A DNA stretch of 64,000 bases from Variovorax ginsengisoli (GTDB lineage: Bacteria; Pseudomonadota; Gammaproteobacteria; Burkholderiales; Burkholderiaceae_C), in NCBI RefSeq assembly GCF_030811835.1, contig NZ_JAUSRO010000002.1, forward strand, positions 371,904 to 435,903, read 5' to 3'. The notes beneath the pieces were generated by a model. That model had not been told where the DNA came from and ran no database searches. It was given only the letters and a program-made list of their open reading frames with translations. Position numbers and translations under genes: made by a program. Of the stretch, positions 28,542 to 41,080 are shown piece after piece; the first letter of the stretch is position 1; each line of letters starts with the position of its first letter.

Positions 28542-30260
28542 TCAGGCGTTGGTCAAGGCCATCACTTCTTCAAGTGAGGTCAGGCCTTGCCGCACCTTGC
28601 GCAGCCCCGATTGGCGCAGGGAGCGGACACCCTCCGCCTCGGCCTGCCGGGCGATATCGGTGGCACTGCGTTCAGCGAGGATGAGCGCCCGGATCGCGTC
28701 GCTGACAGGCATCACCTGATGGATGCCGATGCGTCCCCGATAGCCTTCGTGACAGGCATTGCAGCCGACCGGGCGGTAGGGTTGCCAGCTCCCGTCCAGC
28801 ATGTCGTCGTCGAATCCGGCATCGTGCAGCGACTGGCGCGGCAGCGCACGCGGCGCGCGGCAGGCCGCACAGAGCCGACGGGCCAGCCGCTGCGCAGCGA
28901 TCAGGATCACGCTCGACGCGATGTTGAACGGCGCCATGCCCATGTGCCGCAGCCGGGTGAGCGTGGACGGCGCGTCGTTTGTATGCAGTGTGGACAGCAC
29001 GAGGTGGCCGGTCTGCGCGGCCTTGGTGGCGATGTCTGCCGTCTCCAGGTCGCGGATTTCGCCCACCATCAGCACGTCCGGGTCCTGCCGCAAGAAGGCG
29101 CGCAGCGCGGCTGCGAAGCTCAGTCCCGCCTTGTCGTTCACATTCACCTGATTCACGCCCGGCAGATGAATTTCGGCCGGATCCTCGGCGGTTGCGATGT
29201 TGACCCCTGGCGTATTGAGCCGGTGCAGGCAGGCGTAGAGCGATACGGTCTTGCCCGAGCCTGTCGGACCCGTGACCAGCACCATGCCATGGGGTCGGGA
29301 GATCGCGTCCAGCAGGCGCTGCTTCTCTTCGTCTTCGTAGCCGAGCGCGTCGACGTCCAGGCGGGCCGTGCCGGCATCAAGCAGCCGGATCACGATCTTT
29401 TCGCCGAACAGTGTCGGCAATGTGCTCACGCGGCAGTCGACGGCCTGTCCGGTGCCCAGTGCCAGGTTCATGCGCCCGTCTTGCGGCACGCGCTTCTCGG
29501 CGATGTCCAGCCGCGACAGCACCTTGATGCGTGACGCGAGCCGGTCCTTGATGAAGGGCGGCGGATGCGCGACTTCGCGCAGTTGCCCGTCGATGCGAAA
29601 ACGCACGCGGTAGCTGTGCTCGTAAGGCTCGAAGTGGACATCCGACGCCTGCTTCTGACAGGCGTCGAGCAGCACGCCGTTCAGGAAGCGCACCACGGGC
29701 TTGTCGTCGATCGCGTTCGCTTCGACAGCGGTCAGTCCGGCGCCATCGGTGGGGTCGGTGTCGCTGAAATCGAATTGTGCAGGGTCGAAGGCAGGCGTGC
29801 GCCGTGCCGCCTCGTCGAACCAGCGAGAGAGTTGGTCATGGTCGGCCACCGCCCAGTCCACGCCCGCCTGCGAGGCAAACTTCACCTTGTCCAGCGTCTG
29901 CGCGTCGGTGGGGTCGGCCGTGGCCACGCGCAAGCGTCCGGCACGCTTGCCCAGTACAACGATGCGCAGTTCCCGGCACAGCTTCGGGTCGAGCAGATCG
30001 GCCGGGAGTTGAGCCGGATCCAGCGCCTCCAGGTCGACGTGGGGGATGCCGAGGAGGGTTGACAGCGTACGCGCTACATCGCTGGCATGGACGTCGCCGG
30101 CGGCACTCAGTTCAGCGATGAAGCTCACGCCATGGGCGGTGGCCTGGCGACTCAATGCCTCGGCGCTTGCGATCGAAAGCAGGCCGGAACTCACGAATGC
30201 ACGGGCCAGGCCGTGCAGCGTAACGGCATTGCCGGGGGGGACAGGTGAGGGTTCGGTCAT
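28542..30260 (-). CDS. pilB: type IV pilus extension ATPase PilB
   Basis: PilB (572 aa) is the hexameric ATPase that powers pilus extension. An N-terminal GspE/MshEN-type domain precedes the ATPase core with Walker A GPTGSGKTVSLYA, an Asp box (ATAEDPAE), Walker B-like DPDVLMVGEIRDLETA and His box HLVLSTLHTND. The zinc-binding tetracysteine motif occurs late (CAACRAPR...CNACHEGYRGR). The start at 30260 was chosen since the 26 upstream in-frame residues do not fit the family. Confidence 0.96.
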   Translation of the reverse strand: MTEPSPVPPGNAVTLHGLARAFVSSGLLSIASAEALSRQATAHGVSFIAELSAAGDVHASDVARTLSTLLGIPHVDLEALDPAQLPADLLDPKLCRELRIVVLGKRAGRLRVATADPTDAQTLDKVKFASQAGVDWAVADHDQLSRWFDEAARRTPAFDPAQFDFSDTDPTDGAGLTAVEANAIDDKPVVRFLNGVLLDACQKQASDVHFEPYEHSYRVRFRIDGQLREVAHPPPFIKDRLASRIKVLSRLDIAEKRVPQDGRMNLALGTGQAVDCRVSTLPTLFGEKIVIRLLDAGTARLDVDALGYEDEEKQRLLDAISRPHGMVLVTGPTGSGKTVSLYACLHRLNTPGVNIATAEDPAEIHLPGVNQVNVNDKAGLSFAAALRAFLRQDPDVLMVGEIRDLETADIATKAAQTGHLVLSTLHTNDAPSTLTRLRHMGMAPFNIASSVILIAAQRLARRLCAACRAPRALPRQSLHDAGFDDDMLDGSWQPYRPVGCNACHEGYRGRIGIHQVMPVSDAIRALILAERSATDIARQAEAEGVRSLRQSGLRKVRQGLTSLEEVMALTNA

Positions 30261-30373
30261 CCGCTGGGTGCATCCACGTGAAGAAGGCTTCACGATGATC
30301 ACCGAGGACCGATTGGAATGGCTGCCGGCACGCGTCAATCGAACGAGCGCGGTGCGACTTAATTCCCATAAAT

Positions 30374-30450
30374 TGGTCGGGGTGAGAGGATTCGAACCTC
30401 CGGCCTCTACGTCCCGAACGTAGCGCTCTACCAGGCTAAGCTACACCCCG
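30374..30450 (-). tRNA. tRNA-Pro (anticodon CGG)
   Basis: Read on the minus strand, the acceptor CGGGGTG pairs with CACCCCG. The anticodon stem CTACG/CGTAG surrounds TTCGGGA with anticodon CGG (codon CCG). The T-loop is GTTCGAATC and the CCA end is encoded at 30374-30376. It lies 48 bp downstream of the prenyl synthase gene on the same strand, with no strong promoter in between, so it may be processed from that transcript. Confidence 0.97.
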
Positions 30451-30498
30451 ATGGTGCGTCAGGACACGTCTGCGGTCATCTCCACTCACGTGGAAAGC

Positions 30499-31494
30499 CT
30501 AGGCGCGTCGCTCAAGCAGCTGAGCCGCCAATTGTAGCAAACCTGTTGCGTGCGGATTCGATGGCAGGCCACTCAAAGCGTCGATGGCACGCTGTGCTTC
30601 GGCAGCAGCGGCGTCGCGCGTGGCCTCCAGGGCGCCGGTCTCGCGCACGATGGCGACAATTTGCGTCAGTTGAGCGCTGTCGCCCGCCTCGATCGCGGCG
30701 CGAATCAGCGCGCTCTGCTCGGGGTTGCCGCGCTGCATGGCCAGAATCAGCGGCAGCGTGGTCTTGCCCTCGCGCAGGTCATCGCCGAGATTCTTGCCCG
30801 TTTCGCTGGCATCACCCGCGTAGTCGAGCACGTCGTCGATCACCTGAAAGGCCGTACCCAGCGCCTGCCCGTAGGTAGCGCAGGCTTCCTCGACTGCGGG
30901 CGATGCGCCGGAGATCACCGCAGCCAGCCGTGTGCTGGCCTCGAACAGCTTGGCCGTCTTGGAGCGTATGACGCGCAGGTACGCCGCTTCGTCGAGCGAG
31001 GCGTCATGCATGTTCATGAGCTGGAGTACTTCGCCTTCGGCAATGATGTTGGTCGCCTCGGCCAGGATGTCCATCACCCGCACGTTGTTGGCGTCGAGCA
31101 TCATCTGGAAGGCCCGCGAATAGAGAAAGTCTCCCACCAGCACACTGGCCGGATTGCCGAATGATTCGTTGGCCGTGGGGCGTCCGCGTCGCAGGGTCGA
31201 TTCGTCGACGACGTCGTCGTGCAACAGCGTGGCCGTGTGGATGAACTCCACCACCGCGGCAAGGTTGAAGTGCTGGTCGCCCTGATAGCCGAGCGCGCCC
31301 GCCATCAGCAGAAGCAGCGCCGGCCGAAGGCGCTTGCCTCCCGCAGAGATGATGTACTTGGACACCTCGCTGACCAGTGGAACGCCGGTGTCGAGGCGCC
31401 GAGCGATCACGCGGTCAACTTCGCGCATGTCGGCCGCGATCAGTTCGAGTGCGGCGGCGGCGTTGGGGGAGGTGTCGGCGGCGGGACTGGGCAA
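30499..31494 (-). CDS. ispB: polyprenyl (octaprenyl) diphosphate synthase
   Basis: The 331-aa trans-prenyltransferase makes the isoprenoid side chain of ubiquinone. The first Asp-rich motif appears as LLHDDVVDES and the second as QVIDDVLDYAGD; GGKRLRPALLLLMAG is the third hallmark. Product length cannot be read from sequence, but C8 is usual in this lineage. The start is uncertain: a TTG at 31494 fits family length, and the region upstream lacks other candidates. It is divergent from rplU, the common arrangement. Confidence 0.92.
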   Translation of the reverse strand: MPSPAADTSPNAAAALELIAADMREVDRVIARRLDTGVPLVSEVSKYIISAGGKRLRPALLLLMAGALGYQGDQHFNLAAVVEFIHTATLLHDDVVDESTLRRGRPTANESFGNPASVLVGDFLYSRAFQMMLDANNVRVMDILAEATNIIAEGEVLQLMNMHDASLDEAAYLRVIRSKTAKLFEASTRLAAVISGASPAVEEACATYGQALGTAFQVIDDVLDYAGDASETGKNLGDDLREGKTTLPLILAMQRGNPEQSALIRAAIEAGDSAQLTQIVAIVRETGALEATRDAAAAEAQRAIDALSGLPSNPHATGLLQLAAQLLERRA

Positions 31495-31611
31495 AGCGGG
31501 GGCGCTGGGCGCTGCGTTGATACAACAGGGGGAAAGGCGCCCGCGCGGGCGCCCGATTCCCGTGGATTATAGGGAGGAGCCTCGGTGCTGGCGGCTGGCC
31601 AACACAGTGAC

Positions 31612-31640
31612 GTGACAGATTTAGCGACGCGTGCTAATAT
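31612..31640 (+). promoter_or_regulatory. sigma-70 promoter of rplU-rpmA
   Basis: GTGACA (31612-31617) and TAATAT (31635-31640) are separated by exactly 17 bp, and the -10 hexamer is extended by TGC. It lies 50 bp upstream of rplU within the 196-bp ispB-rplU region. This is the best-looking promoter in the window. Confidence 0.72.
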
Positions 31641-31690
31641 CGAAGGCTCTGCGGAATTCGCCGTGGAGCCATCTTCACAAAGAGGTCAAA

Positions 31691-32002
31691 ATGTACGCGG
31701 TCATAAAAACCGGCGGCAAGCAGTATCGCGTTGCTTCCGGCGAAAAAATTAAAGTAGAACAGATTGCTGCGGACGTAGGCCAGGAAATCGTGATCGATCA
31801 GGTTCTCGCAGTCGGCAACGGCTCGGACATCAAGATCGGCACGCCCCTGGTGTCCGGCGCATCCGTCACGGTCACCGTGCTCTCGCACGGCTTGCACGAC
31901 AAGGTGCACATCTTCAAGATGCGCCGTCGCAAGCACTATCAGAAACGTCAAGGCCATCGCCAGCAGTTCACCGAACTGCAAATCGGCGCGATCGCCGGTT
32001 AA
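31691..32002 (+). CDS. rplU: 50S ribosomal protein L21
   Basis: L21 (103 aa) binds 23S rRNA in the large subunit. The family N-terminus [14 protein letters not shown] and the C-terminal [21 protein letters not shown] are intact. The start at 31691 follows AGAGGT; the longer in-frame reading from 31631 runs into the promoter. It is followed 12 bp later by rpmA. Confidence 0.98.
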   Translation: MYAVIKTGGKQYRVASGEKIKVEQIAADVGQEIVIDQVLAVGNGSDIKIGTPLVSGASVTVTVLSHGLHDKVHIFKMRRRKHYQKRQGHRQQFTELQIGAIAG

Positions 32003-32014
32003 GGAGTAGGCACC

Positions 32015-32272
32015 ATGGCACAGAAAAAAGGCGGCGGCTCCACGCGAAACGGGCGCGATTCCAAGCCCAAGATGCTCGGCGTGAAAGCGTTCGGCGGCGA
32101 ACTGATCAGCGCAGGCTCGATCATCGTGCGTCAGCGTGGCACGCAGTTCCACCCTGGCGACAATGTCGGCCTGGGCAAGGACCACACTTTGTTCGCTCTG
32201 GTCGACGGCCACGTGTCGTTCGGCCACAAGGGTGCTCTGAACAAGCACACGGTCAACGTGACCCCGGCTTAA
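32015..32272 (+). CDS. rpmA: 50S ribosomal protein L27
   Basis: L27 (85 aa) reaches towards the peptidyl-transferase centre. The N-terminus [16 protein letters not shown] and the [18 protein letters not shown] core are diagnostic. The N-terminus starts directly with the mature-type sequence, with no cleavable Firmicutes-style extension. AGGAG precedes the ATG. A terminator follows immediately. Confidence 0.98.
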   Translation: MAQKKGGGSTRNGRDSKPKMLGVKAFGGELISAGSIIVRQRGTQFHPGDNVGLGKDHTLFALVDGHVSFGHKGALNKHTVNVTPA

Positions 32273-32295
32273 GCCAGTCACTTCGACCCGATCGG

Positions 32296-32325
32296 AGCCC
32301 CGCTTGTCGGGGCTTCTTTGTTTTT
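32296..32325 (+). terminator. intrinsic terminator after rpmA
   Basis: AGCCCCG (32296-32302) pairs with CGGGGCT (32308-32314) around a 5-nt loop, followed by TCTTTGTTTTT. It can limit read-through from the ribosomal protein genes into obgE. Confidence 0.85.
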
Positions 32326-32352
32326 GCCTGCGTTGCGGGCCCATTTTCCTGA

Positions 32353-33441
<1,089 letters not shown>

Positions 33442-33448
33442 CGCCGCC

Positions 33449-34597
33449 ATGAGTTCGATTCCCGGTTCCGCCGCCCTGCGCGAAGCGCGCCGCATCGTGG
33501 TCAAGGTCGGCTCCAGTCTTGTCACCAACGAGGGCCGTGGTCTCGATGACGAGGCCATCGGCGAATGGTGCCGGCAGCTGGCCGCATTGCTGCGCGACGG
33601 GCGCGAGGTGGTGATGGTCTCCAGCGGCGCGATCGCCGAAGGCATGAAACGCCTGGGCTGGCGCTCGCGGCCGCAGGAAATCAATGAACTGCAGGCCGCC
33701 GCAGCCGTCGGCCAGATGGGCCTGGCCCAGGTCTACGAGACCAAGCTGCGCGAGAACGGCGTCGGCAGCGCGCAGGTGCTGCTCACGCATGCCGACCTGG
33801 TGGACCGCGAGCGTTACCTCAACGCGCGTTCGACCCTGCTGACTCTGCTCAAGCTGGGTGTCGTGCCAGTCATCAATGAAAACGACACGGTCGTCACCGA
33901 CGAAATCAAGTTCGGCGACAACGACACGCTGGGCGCGCTGGTCGCGAACCTGGTCGAGGCCGATGCGCTGGTCATCCTGACCGACCAGAAGGGCCTGTTC
34001 ACGGCCGATCCGCGCAAGGACCCTCAGGCGCGTTTCGTCCATGAGGCGCTGGCTGGTGACCCGGCGCTGGAGGTGATGGCCGGTGGCGCAGGCTCCAGCC
34101 TGGGGCGCGGCGGCATGATCACGAAGATTCTGGCGGCCAAGCGTGCGGCGGGCTCCGGCGCCTCCACCGTGATCGCCTGGGGCCGCGAGCCCGATGCGCT
34201 GCTGCGACTCACACGTGGCGAGCCGATCGGCACCCTGTTGATTGCACAGACGGCCAAGCACCAGGCCCGCAAGCGCTGGATGGCCGACCACCTGCAGATG
34301 CGCGGCGCGGTGACCGTCGACGCCGGTGCGGCGGCCAAGGTCCGCACCGAAGGCAAGAGCCTGCTGCCTATCGGCATGACGGGCGTGGACGGAGAGTTTT
34401 CGCGCGGCGACGTGATCGCAGTGCGTGACCCGCAGGGGGTCGAACTCGCGCGCGGACTCGCGAACTATTCGAGCGCTGAAGCGCGGATGCTGTGCCGCAA
34501 GCCGTCGTCGGACTTCGAGCGCCTGCTCGGCTACGTGGCGGAGCCGGAAATGGTCCACCGCGACAACATGGTGCTGATGCCCGTCAGCCTTCGCTGA
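33449..34597 (+). CDS. proB: glutamate 5-kinase with PUA domain
   Basis: ProB (382 aa) phosphorylates glutamate in the first step of proline synthesis and is normally feedback-inhibited by proline. The amino-acid kinase domain carries [28 protein letters not shown] and [19 protein letters not shown]-terminal PUA domain (about 285-365) contains [11 protein letters not shown] and [18 protein letters not shown]. It is 7 bp downstream of obgE, likely in the same transcript. Confidence 0.97.
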   Translation: MSSIPGSAALREARRIVVKVGSSLVTNEGRGLDDEAIGEWCRQLAALLRDGREVVMVSSGAIAEGMKRLGWRSRPQEINELQAAAAVGQMGLAQVYETKLRENGVGSAQVLLTHADLVDRERYLNARSTLLTLLKLGVVPVINENDTVVTDEIKFGDNDTLGALVANLVEADALVILTDQKGLFTADPRKDPQARFVHEALAGDPALEVMAGGAGSSLGRGGMITKILAAKRAAGSGASTVIAWGREPDALLRLTRGEPIGTLLIAQTAKHQARKRWMADHLQMRGAVTVDAGAAAKVRTEGKSLLPIGMTGVDGEFSRGDVIAVRDPQGVELARGLANYSSAEARMLCRKPSSDFERLLGYVAEPEMVHRDNMVLMPVSLR

Positions 34598-34633
34598 GCG
34601 GCCAGGGCGTGTGGACGCACGCCTGTGGCCAGC

Positions 34634-34645
34634 ACCCCGCCCCGG
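34634..34645. repeat. run of twelve G
   Basis: A poly-G tract of 12 bases follows a C-rich segment (CACCCCGCCCC) in the 68-bp gap between the convergent proB and the CNP1-like gene. The C-rich and G-rich parts could pair as a hairpin. Homopolymers of this length can vary by slippage and are also prone to sequencing error. Confidence 0.9.
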
Positions 34646-34665
34646 GGGGGGGGGGCTGGTCTTGC

Positions 34666-35196
34666 CTATTCGACTTCGCGAATCGGGTTACGCAGATGGC
34701 CCACCATGTCCTTGACCGAATCACGTGGCGCGCTACCGCGGCAGATCGCCTGTGAAGCGAGGGCCGCCGTGTGCGTCGAGCTTTGAAGCTTGAATATCTT
34801 CCACTCGGGTTGGCTGGCCACTTCCCAGGCGCCGCCGTTCGAGCGCGCGTAGGTCTTCATTTCGCCCGTCGCGCAACGGATACCTTCATAGAACGCATTG
34901 GTCGCACCGCCGGCCTTGTTGCTGGCGACAACCACGTAACGCACCACGCCATCGCCGGTGATGACGATCGTGGCCGGATCGATGCCGAACCGCAGGCTCA
35001 GGTAGGTCGGCATCTCGATGGGGATCAGCCGGCTTGCATCGAAGGCTGGCGCGGGAGGCGCCGGTGACTCGACCCAGTCCTTGTTCTCGAAGAGTTGGGC
35101 AGAGGCACTGCCCGCCAAAGCCATGCAGGCAGCTGCCACAAGCATGCCGGCGGCGCGGACGGCAGGGCGACTAGCGCGGTACGCCGCCGAAGGCAT
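34666..35196 (-). CDS. CNP1-like exported protein
   Basis: This 176-aa protein has a Sec-type signal peptide ending near residue 33 ([11 protein letters not shown]). The mature domain contains [22 protein letters not shown] and [23 protein letters not shown], matching the CNP1-like family of unknown function in beta-proteobacteria. The start at 35196 overlaps the end of rppH by 26 bp; a later Met at 35145 would shorten the signal peptide. Being 3' of rppH on the same strand, it is probably co-transcribed. Confidence 0.82.
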   Translation of the reverse strand: MPSAAYRASRPAVRAAGMLVAAACMALAGSASAQLFENKDWVESPAPPAPAFDASRLIPIEMPTYLSLRFGIDPATIVITGDGVVRYVVVASNKAGGATNAFYEGIRCATGEMKTYARSNGGAWEVASQPEWKIFKLQSSTHTAALASQAICRGSAPRDSVKDMVGHLRNPIREVE

Positions 35197-35833
35197 CGGG
35201 TGCGGGGGGGGTGGGGTCGTTCGCGGAGTGGGCATTGGGATCCGGGTCGAAGCTGGCGCCCGGAGGAAGTTCGAAGTGGGCTTCCTGACCATGAGCCAGC
35301 GGATGACGCTCGAACTCACGTGCACGCACATTGCTGCGCAGGAAGCGATTGCGGAAATCCTGCCGGGGCAGGTAGCGAGCAAGCTCGGTCAGCGCCATCT
35401 CATAGACGCCGCGCTTGAATTCGACGACCACATCGAGCGGAACCCAGTAGTCGTGCCAGCGCCATGCGTCGAACTCCGGATGGTCCGTGGCGCGCAGATT
35501 CAGATCCCAGTCATGGCCGACCAGCTGAAGCAGATACCAGATCTGTTTCTGGCCCTTGTAATGGCCGCGTGCGTCACGGCGGATGAACCGATCCGGCACC
35601 TCGTAGCGCAACCAGTCACGGGTCCGGGCCACGATACGCACATGCTCTGGATAGAGTCCCACTTCCTCATGCAGTTCCCGGAACATGGCCTGTTCGGGAC
35701 TTTCGCCACGATCGATGCCGCCTTGCGGGAATTGCCAGGAATGCGTGCGGATGCGTTTGCCCCAGAAAACCTCGTTTCTCTGGTTGAGCAGGATGATGCC
35801 GACGTTGGGCCTGAAGCCGTCCCGGTCGAGCAT
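35171..35833 (-). CDS. rppH: RNA pyrophosphohydrolase
   Basis: RppH (220 aa) removes pyrophosphate from the 5' end of mRNA, triggering RNase E decay. [17 protein letters not shown] is the family start. The NUDIX box [23 protein letters not shown] is complete, and [14 protein letters not shown] is typical. The last 40 residues form a proline-rich tail, which is variable in beta-proteobacteria. The start at 35833 is used rather than an ATG two codons earlier. It is divergent from proS, a conserved neighbour. Confidence 0.95.
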   Translation of the reverse strand: MLDRDGFRPNVGIILLNQRNEVFWGKRIRTHSWQFPQGGIDRGESPEQAMFRELHEEVGLYPEHVRIVARTRDWLRYEVPDRFIRRDARGHYKGQKQIWYLLQLVGHDWDLNLRATDHPEFDAWRWHDYWVPLDVVVEFKRGVYEMALTELARYLPRQDFRNRFLRSNVRAREFERHPLAHGQEAHFELPPGASFDPDPNAHSANDPTPPAPDAFGGVPR

Positions 35834-35950
35834 AATCAAACCCCAAATTTTGAACTGAGTCGATTATGCATGCCGGGTTGCACTCGGCAAGCGACTGGTT
35901 CCTCGGCAGCCTGCCGAAATCCCTTCTGTTATCCCTTTCGAGCGCGACCG

Positions 35951-37692
<1,742 letters not shown>

Positions 37693-37696
<4 letters not shown>

Positions 37697-38325
37697 GCCT
37701 GCTGTCGCGCCGCCTCTGGCTGGGCGGTGCGGCGGCATCGGCAGGCGCCTGGTGCCTGCCGGCGATGGCAGGGGCCCAGGTCGAGGAACCCTTGATGGAC
37801 GCGGTGCGCAATGCGCTGCGTGCCGCCGTGCTCCAAAGCGCGCCGCCCGTCCCCGACGAATTCCCGAGCACCGAGGCGCGGCTGGGTTACCTGCGCTGGC
37901 TGACCGCGATGAGCCGGCGACTGCACAGGAAACTGCCCGACGACGCCACGCGCATCGAGTTTCTTCAGACCGTCTGGTACGAAAGCAAGCGCGCCGGGCT
38001 CGACGTGAGTCTGGTGCTCGGCCTGATCCAGGTCGAGAGCAATTTTCGCAAGTTCGCGGTGTCCAGCGCAGGCGCACGCGGCTACATGCAGGTGATGCCC
38101 TTCTGGACCCGCGCCATCGGCGACGGTGACCCTGCCACGCTGTTCCACATGCAGACCAACCTGCGCTTTGGCTGCGTCATCCTGCGTCATTACCTCGACC
38201 GCGAGCGCGGCGATCTGTTCATGACGCTCGGCCGCTACAACGGCAGCCGCGGGCGCGCGCCGTACCCGGATGCCGTGTTCGCCAACCAGCGGCTCTGGGC
38301 ATTCGAGGACCGCGCGGCCGGTTGA
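37693..38325 (+). CDS. lytic transglycosylase (SLT domain), Tat-type signal
   Basis: This 210-aa exported peptidoglycan lytic transglycosylase has an SLT domain. The catalytic Glu is in [26 protein letters not shown] (about residue 115), and [16 protein letters not shown] lies near the C-terminus. The N-terminus [19 protein letters not shown] looks like a twin-arginine signal. Its start overlaps the proS stop (ATGA), an arrangement also seen in related genomes as far as I recall. Confidence 0.9.
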
Positions 38326-38364
38326 CCCGTCCGGTGCGCGCCCGGCTGGCAAGCGGGTTATCAC

Positions 38365-38389
38365 GGGGCGCCGCATTCGGCGGAGCCCC
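38365..38389. other. GC-rich hairpin upstream of the peptide ABC operon
   Basis: GGGGC (38365-38369) pairs with GCCCC (38385-38389) and, past one mismatch, CCGC (38371-38374) with GCGG (38380-38383). There is no T-run, so it is not a standard terminator; it could be a leader structure or a factor-dependent stop. It lies in the 171-bp gap between the transglycosylase gene and the solute-binding-protein gene. Confidence 0.4.
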
Positions 38390-38496
38390 TATGCTGCGTC
38401 GTGGCCCTGTCTAGACAAGTTGGTGCGCTTCTTGCTCGCCTGCTGGCAGCGCGCCCTGCGTCTTGCCCCACGAACCGTTTTGGAGATCTCCTGCCC

Positions 38497-40098
38497 ATGC
38501 GAGCCAACCTGTCCTGCCCTTCGGTCCGTCAATCGCTGTGGACCCTCACGGTGTGCAGTGCCGCGATCTTCGCTGGCCAGGCCAGCGCGCGCGATCTGGT
38601 CGTCGCCCTGAAGACCGAGCCCACCTCGATGGACCCGCAGTACCATGCGCTCACGCCCAACATTCAGCTGTCGCAGACGCTGTTCGATCCGCTGGTGTGC
38701 GGCGATGCCGAGCTCAAGGTCGAGCCCTGCCTGGCCGAATCGTGGAAGGCCGAAGGCAATGTGTGGACCTTCAAGCTGCGGCCGAACGTCAAGTTCTCCG
38801 ATGGCTCGCCCATGACCTCGGCCGACGTGCTCTTCACCATGGACCGCGTGGCCAAGGTGCCGAACAGCCCCTCGTCCTTCAAGGTGTACCTGCAGAAGGT
38901 CGAGAAGATCGAGGCGCCCGATGCACTGACGGTGCGCATCACCACCTCGGAGCCGTACCCGCTGCTGGCGATTAACATGGTGGGCCTGCCCATCATGTCG
39001 GCCAAGGCCGCCGCCGGCACGGCGCCCGAAGGCAAGACCACCACCGAACTCAACGCCGGCAACGGTCTGGTGGGCACCGGCCCGTACCGCTTCGTGTCGT
39101 GGAAGCGCGGCTCGGAAATCATCTTCGAGCGCAATCCCAACTACTGGGGCAAGGCGCCTGCGTGGGACAAGGTCATCTACCGCCCGATCAGCAACCCGGC
39201 CGCCCGCGTGGCCGCGCTGCTCGCCGGTGACGTCGACCTGGTGGAAGACCCGCCGACCGATGACCTCGAGCGCCTGAAGAAAGACCCGAAGCTCACGGTC
39301 GAGACCAAGGCCTCGAACCGCATCATCTATGTCGCGCTCGACCAGAACGGCGAGACCACCCCGGGCATCACCGACACCAACGGCAAGAACCCGCTGCTCG
39401 ACAAGCGCGTGCGCGAGGCGCTGTCGCTGGCCATTGACCGTTCGGCGCTCGTCTCGCGCACCATGGGCGGCGTCGCGACGCCGGCCGCGCAACTGCTGCC
39501 GTACCCGATGTTCGGCGCCAGCAAGAACTTGGTGACCCCAGCCAAGCCGAACCCCGAGAAGGCCAAGGCGCTGCTGAAGGAGGCCGGCTATCCGAACGGC
39601 TTCACGCTGGTGCTGGGCACGCCCAACGGCCGCTACATCAACGACAGCAAGGTCGCGCAGACGCTCGCCGCCATGTGGACGCGCATCGGCGTGAAGACCA
39701 CGATCGACGCCAATGCGCCGGCCGTCTTCTTCAAGAACCGCGACAGCTACGCCTACAGCGCCTACCTGGCGGGCTGGGGCACCTCGACCGGCGAGATGTC
39801 GAACACCCTGAACGCGCTGCTGGTCACACCCAACAAGGACAAGGGCGTGGGCACCACCAACCGCAGCCGTTACTCAAACCCGGCGATGGACAAGCTGGTG
39901 GCCGAGTCGGCCACGCAGATGGACGATGCCGCGCGCGCCGCCACGCTGGCCAAGGCGAGCGAGGTTGCGATGGCCGACTTCGCGATGCTGCCGATCCACT
40001 TCGAGCATTCGGTGTGGGCAATGAAGAAGGATGTGAGCTTCAAGGGCCGCGCGGACCAGCAGACGATGGTCCAGTACGCCGTGCCTGCCAAGAAGTAG
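38497..40098 (+). CDS. peptide ABC transporter substrate-binding protein
   Basis: This 533-aa periplasmic binding protein of the SBP_bac_5 family captures the ligand for the importer encoded next. A signal peptide (residues 1-29, ending QASA) precedes KTEPTSMDPQYHAL. The segment WTFKLRPNVKFSDGSPMTSADVLFT is the family signature, and GTGPYRFVSWKRGSEIIFERNPNYWG follows. The ligand cannot be assigned from sequence; family members bind di/oligopeptides, glutathione or opines. It heads an operon of at least seven genes. Confidence 0.93.
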   Translation: MRANLSCPSVRQSLWTLTVCSAAIFAGQASARDLVVALKTEPTSMDPQYHALTPNIQLSQTLFDPLVCGDAELKVEPCLAESWKAEGNVWTFKLRPNVKFSDGSPMTSADVLFTMDRVAKVPNSPSSFKVYLQKVEKIEAPDALTVRITTSEPYPLLAINMVGLPIMSAKAAAGTAPEGKTTTELNAGNGLVGTGPYRFVSWKRGSEIIFERNPNYWGKAPAWDKVIYRPISNPAARVAALLAGDVDLVEDPPTDDLERLKKDPKLTVETKASNRIIYVALDQNGETTPGITDTNGKNPLLDKRVREALSLAIDRSALVSRTMGGVATPAAQLLPYPMFGASKNLVTPAKPNPEKAKALLKEAGYPNGFTLVLGTPNGRYINDSKVAQTLAAMWTRIGVKTTIDANAPAVFFKNRDSYAYSAYLAGWGTSTGEMSNTLNALLVTPNKDKGVGTTNRSRYSNPAMDKLVAESATQMDDAARAATLAKASEVAMADFAMLPIHFEHSVWAMKKDVSFKGRADQQTMVQYAVPAKK

Positions 40099-40102
40099 GC
40101 CG

Positions 40103-41080
40103 GTGCTGGCCTTCATCATCCGCCGCCTGCTGCAGGCGGTGCTCGTCATGGCCGTGATGTCGGGCCTGGTCTTCGTCGGCCTCTACGTCGTCGGCGACCC
40201 GGTGTCGATGATGGCAAGCGCCGAGGCGACCGACCTCGAACGCGACGAAATCCGCGCGAACTTCGGGCTCGACAAGCCGCTGTGGCAGCAGTACGGCATC
40301 TTCATGTCGCACGCGCTGCAGCTGGACTTCGGCAAGAGCTTCCTCACCGGCCAGTCCGCCATGGGGCTCATTCTGGAGCGGATGCCCGCCACGCTGGAAC
40401 TCGCCGTCGTGTCGATGGGCCTGTCGATGCTCATCGGCGTGCCGCTGGGCATCTGGGCCGGGCTGCGGCCGAACGCGATCAGCACGCGCGGCATCATGAC
40501 CGGATCGATCCTCGGCTTCTCGCTGCCGAACTTCTGGGTCGGCCTGATGCTGATCATGGTGTTCGCCGTGTACCTGGGCTGGCTGCCGGCCAGCGGACGT
40601 GGCGCGACGCGGCACATCGGCCCGCTCGACCTGAGCGTGCTCACGCTGGACGGCTGGTCGCGCCTGGTGCTGCCCGCCATCACCATCGCGCTGGCCAAGG
40701 GTGCGCTCATCATCCGCGTCACGCGCGCCGCCACGCGCGAGGCGCTGCCGACGGACTACATCAAGTTCGCGCGCGCCAAGGGCCTGGGCTGGAGCCGCAT
40801 TCTGCGGGTGCACCTGCTCAAGATCATCATGATCCCGATCATCACGGTGGGCGGGCTGGAGTTCGGCCAGGTGGTGGCCTTCGCGGTGGTCACCGAAACC
40901 ATCTTCGCGTGGCCGGGCATGGGCAAGCTGCTGCTCGACTCCATCATCACGCTCGACCGTCCGGTGGTGGTGGCCTATCTCATCCTCATCGTGTTCTTCC
41001 TCGTGATGCTCAATCTCGCGGTGGACATCCTCTATTCGGTGCTCGACCCGCGCGTGCGGCTGCAGGGAGCCAAGGCATGA
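40103..41080 (+). CDS. peptide ABC transporter permease, DppB-type
   Basis: This 325-aa inner-membrane subunit has six predicted helices and the EAA loop (REALPTDYIKFARAKGLGWSRILRVHLLK), which couples to the ATPases. The N-terminus LAFIIRRLLQAVLVMAVMSGLVFV is typical of DppB/OppB. It starts with GTG at 40103, 4 bp after the binding-protein gene, and its stop overlaps the next start. Confidence 0.93.
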   Translation: MLAFIIRRLLQAVLVMAVMSGLVFVGLYVVGDPVSMMASAEATDLERDEIRANFGLDKPLWQQYGIFMSHALQLDFGKSFLTGQSAMGLILERMPATLELAVVSMGLSMLIGVPLGIWAGLRPNAISTRGIMTGSILGFSLPNFWVGLMLIMVFAVYLGWLPASGRGATRHIGPLDLSVLTLDGWSRLVLPAITIALAKGALIIRVTRAATREALPTDYIKFARAKGLGWSRILRVHLLKIIMIPIITVGGLEFGQVVAFAVVTETIFAWPGMGKLLLDSIITLDRPVVVAYLILIVFFLVMLNLAVDILYSVLDPRVRLQGAKA

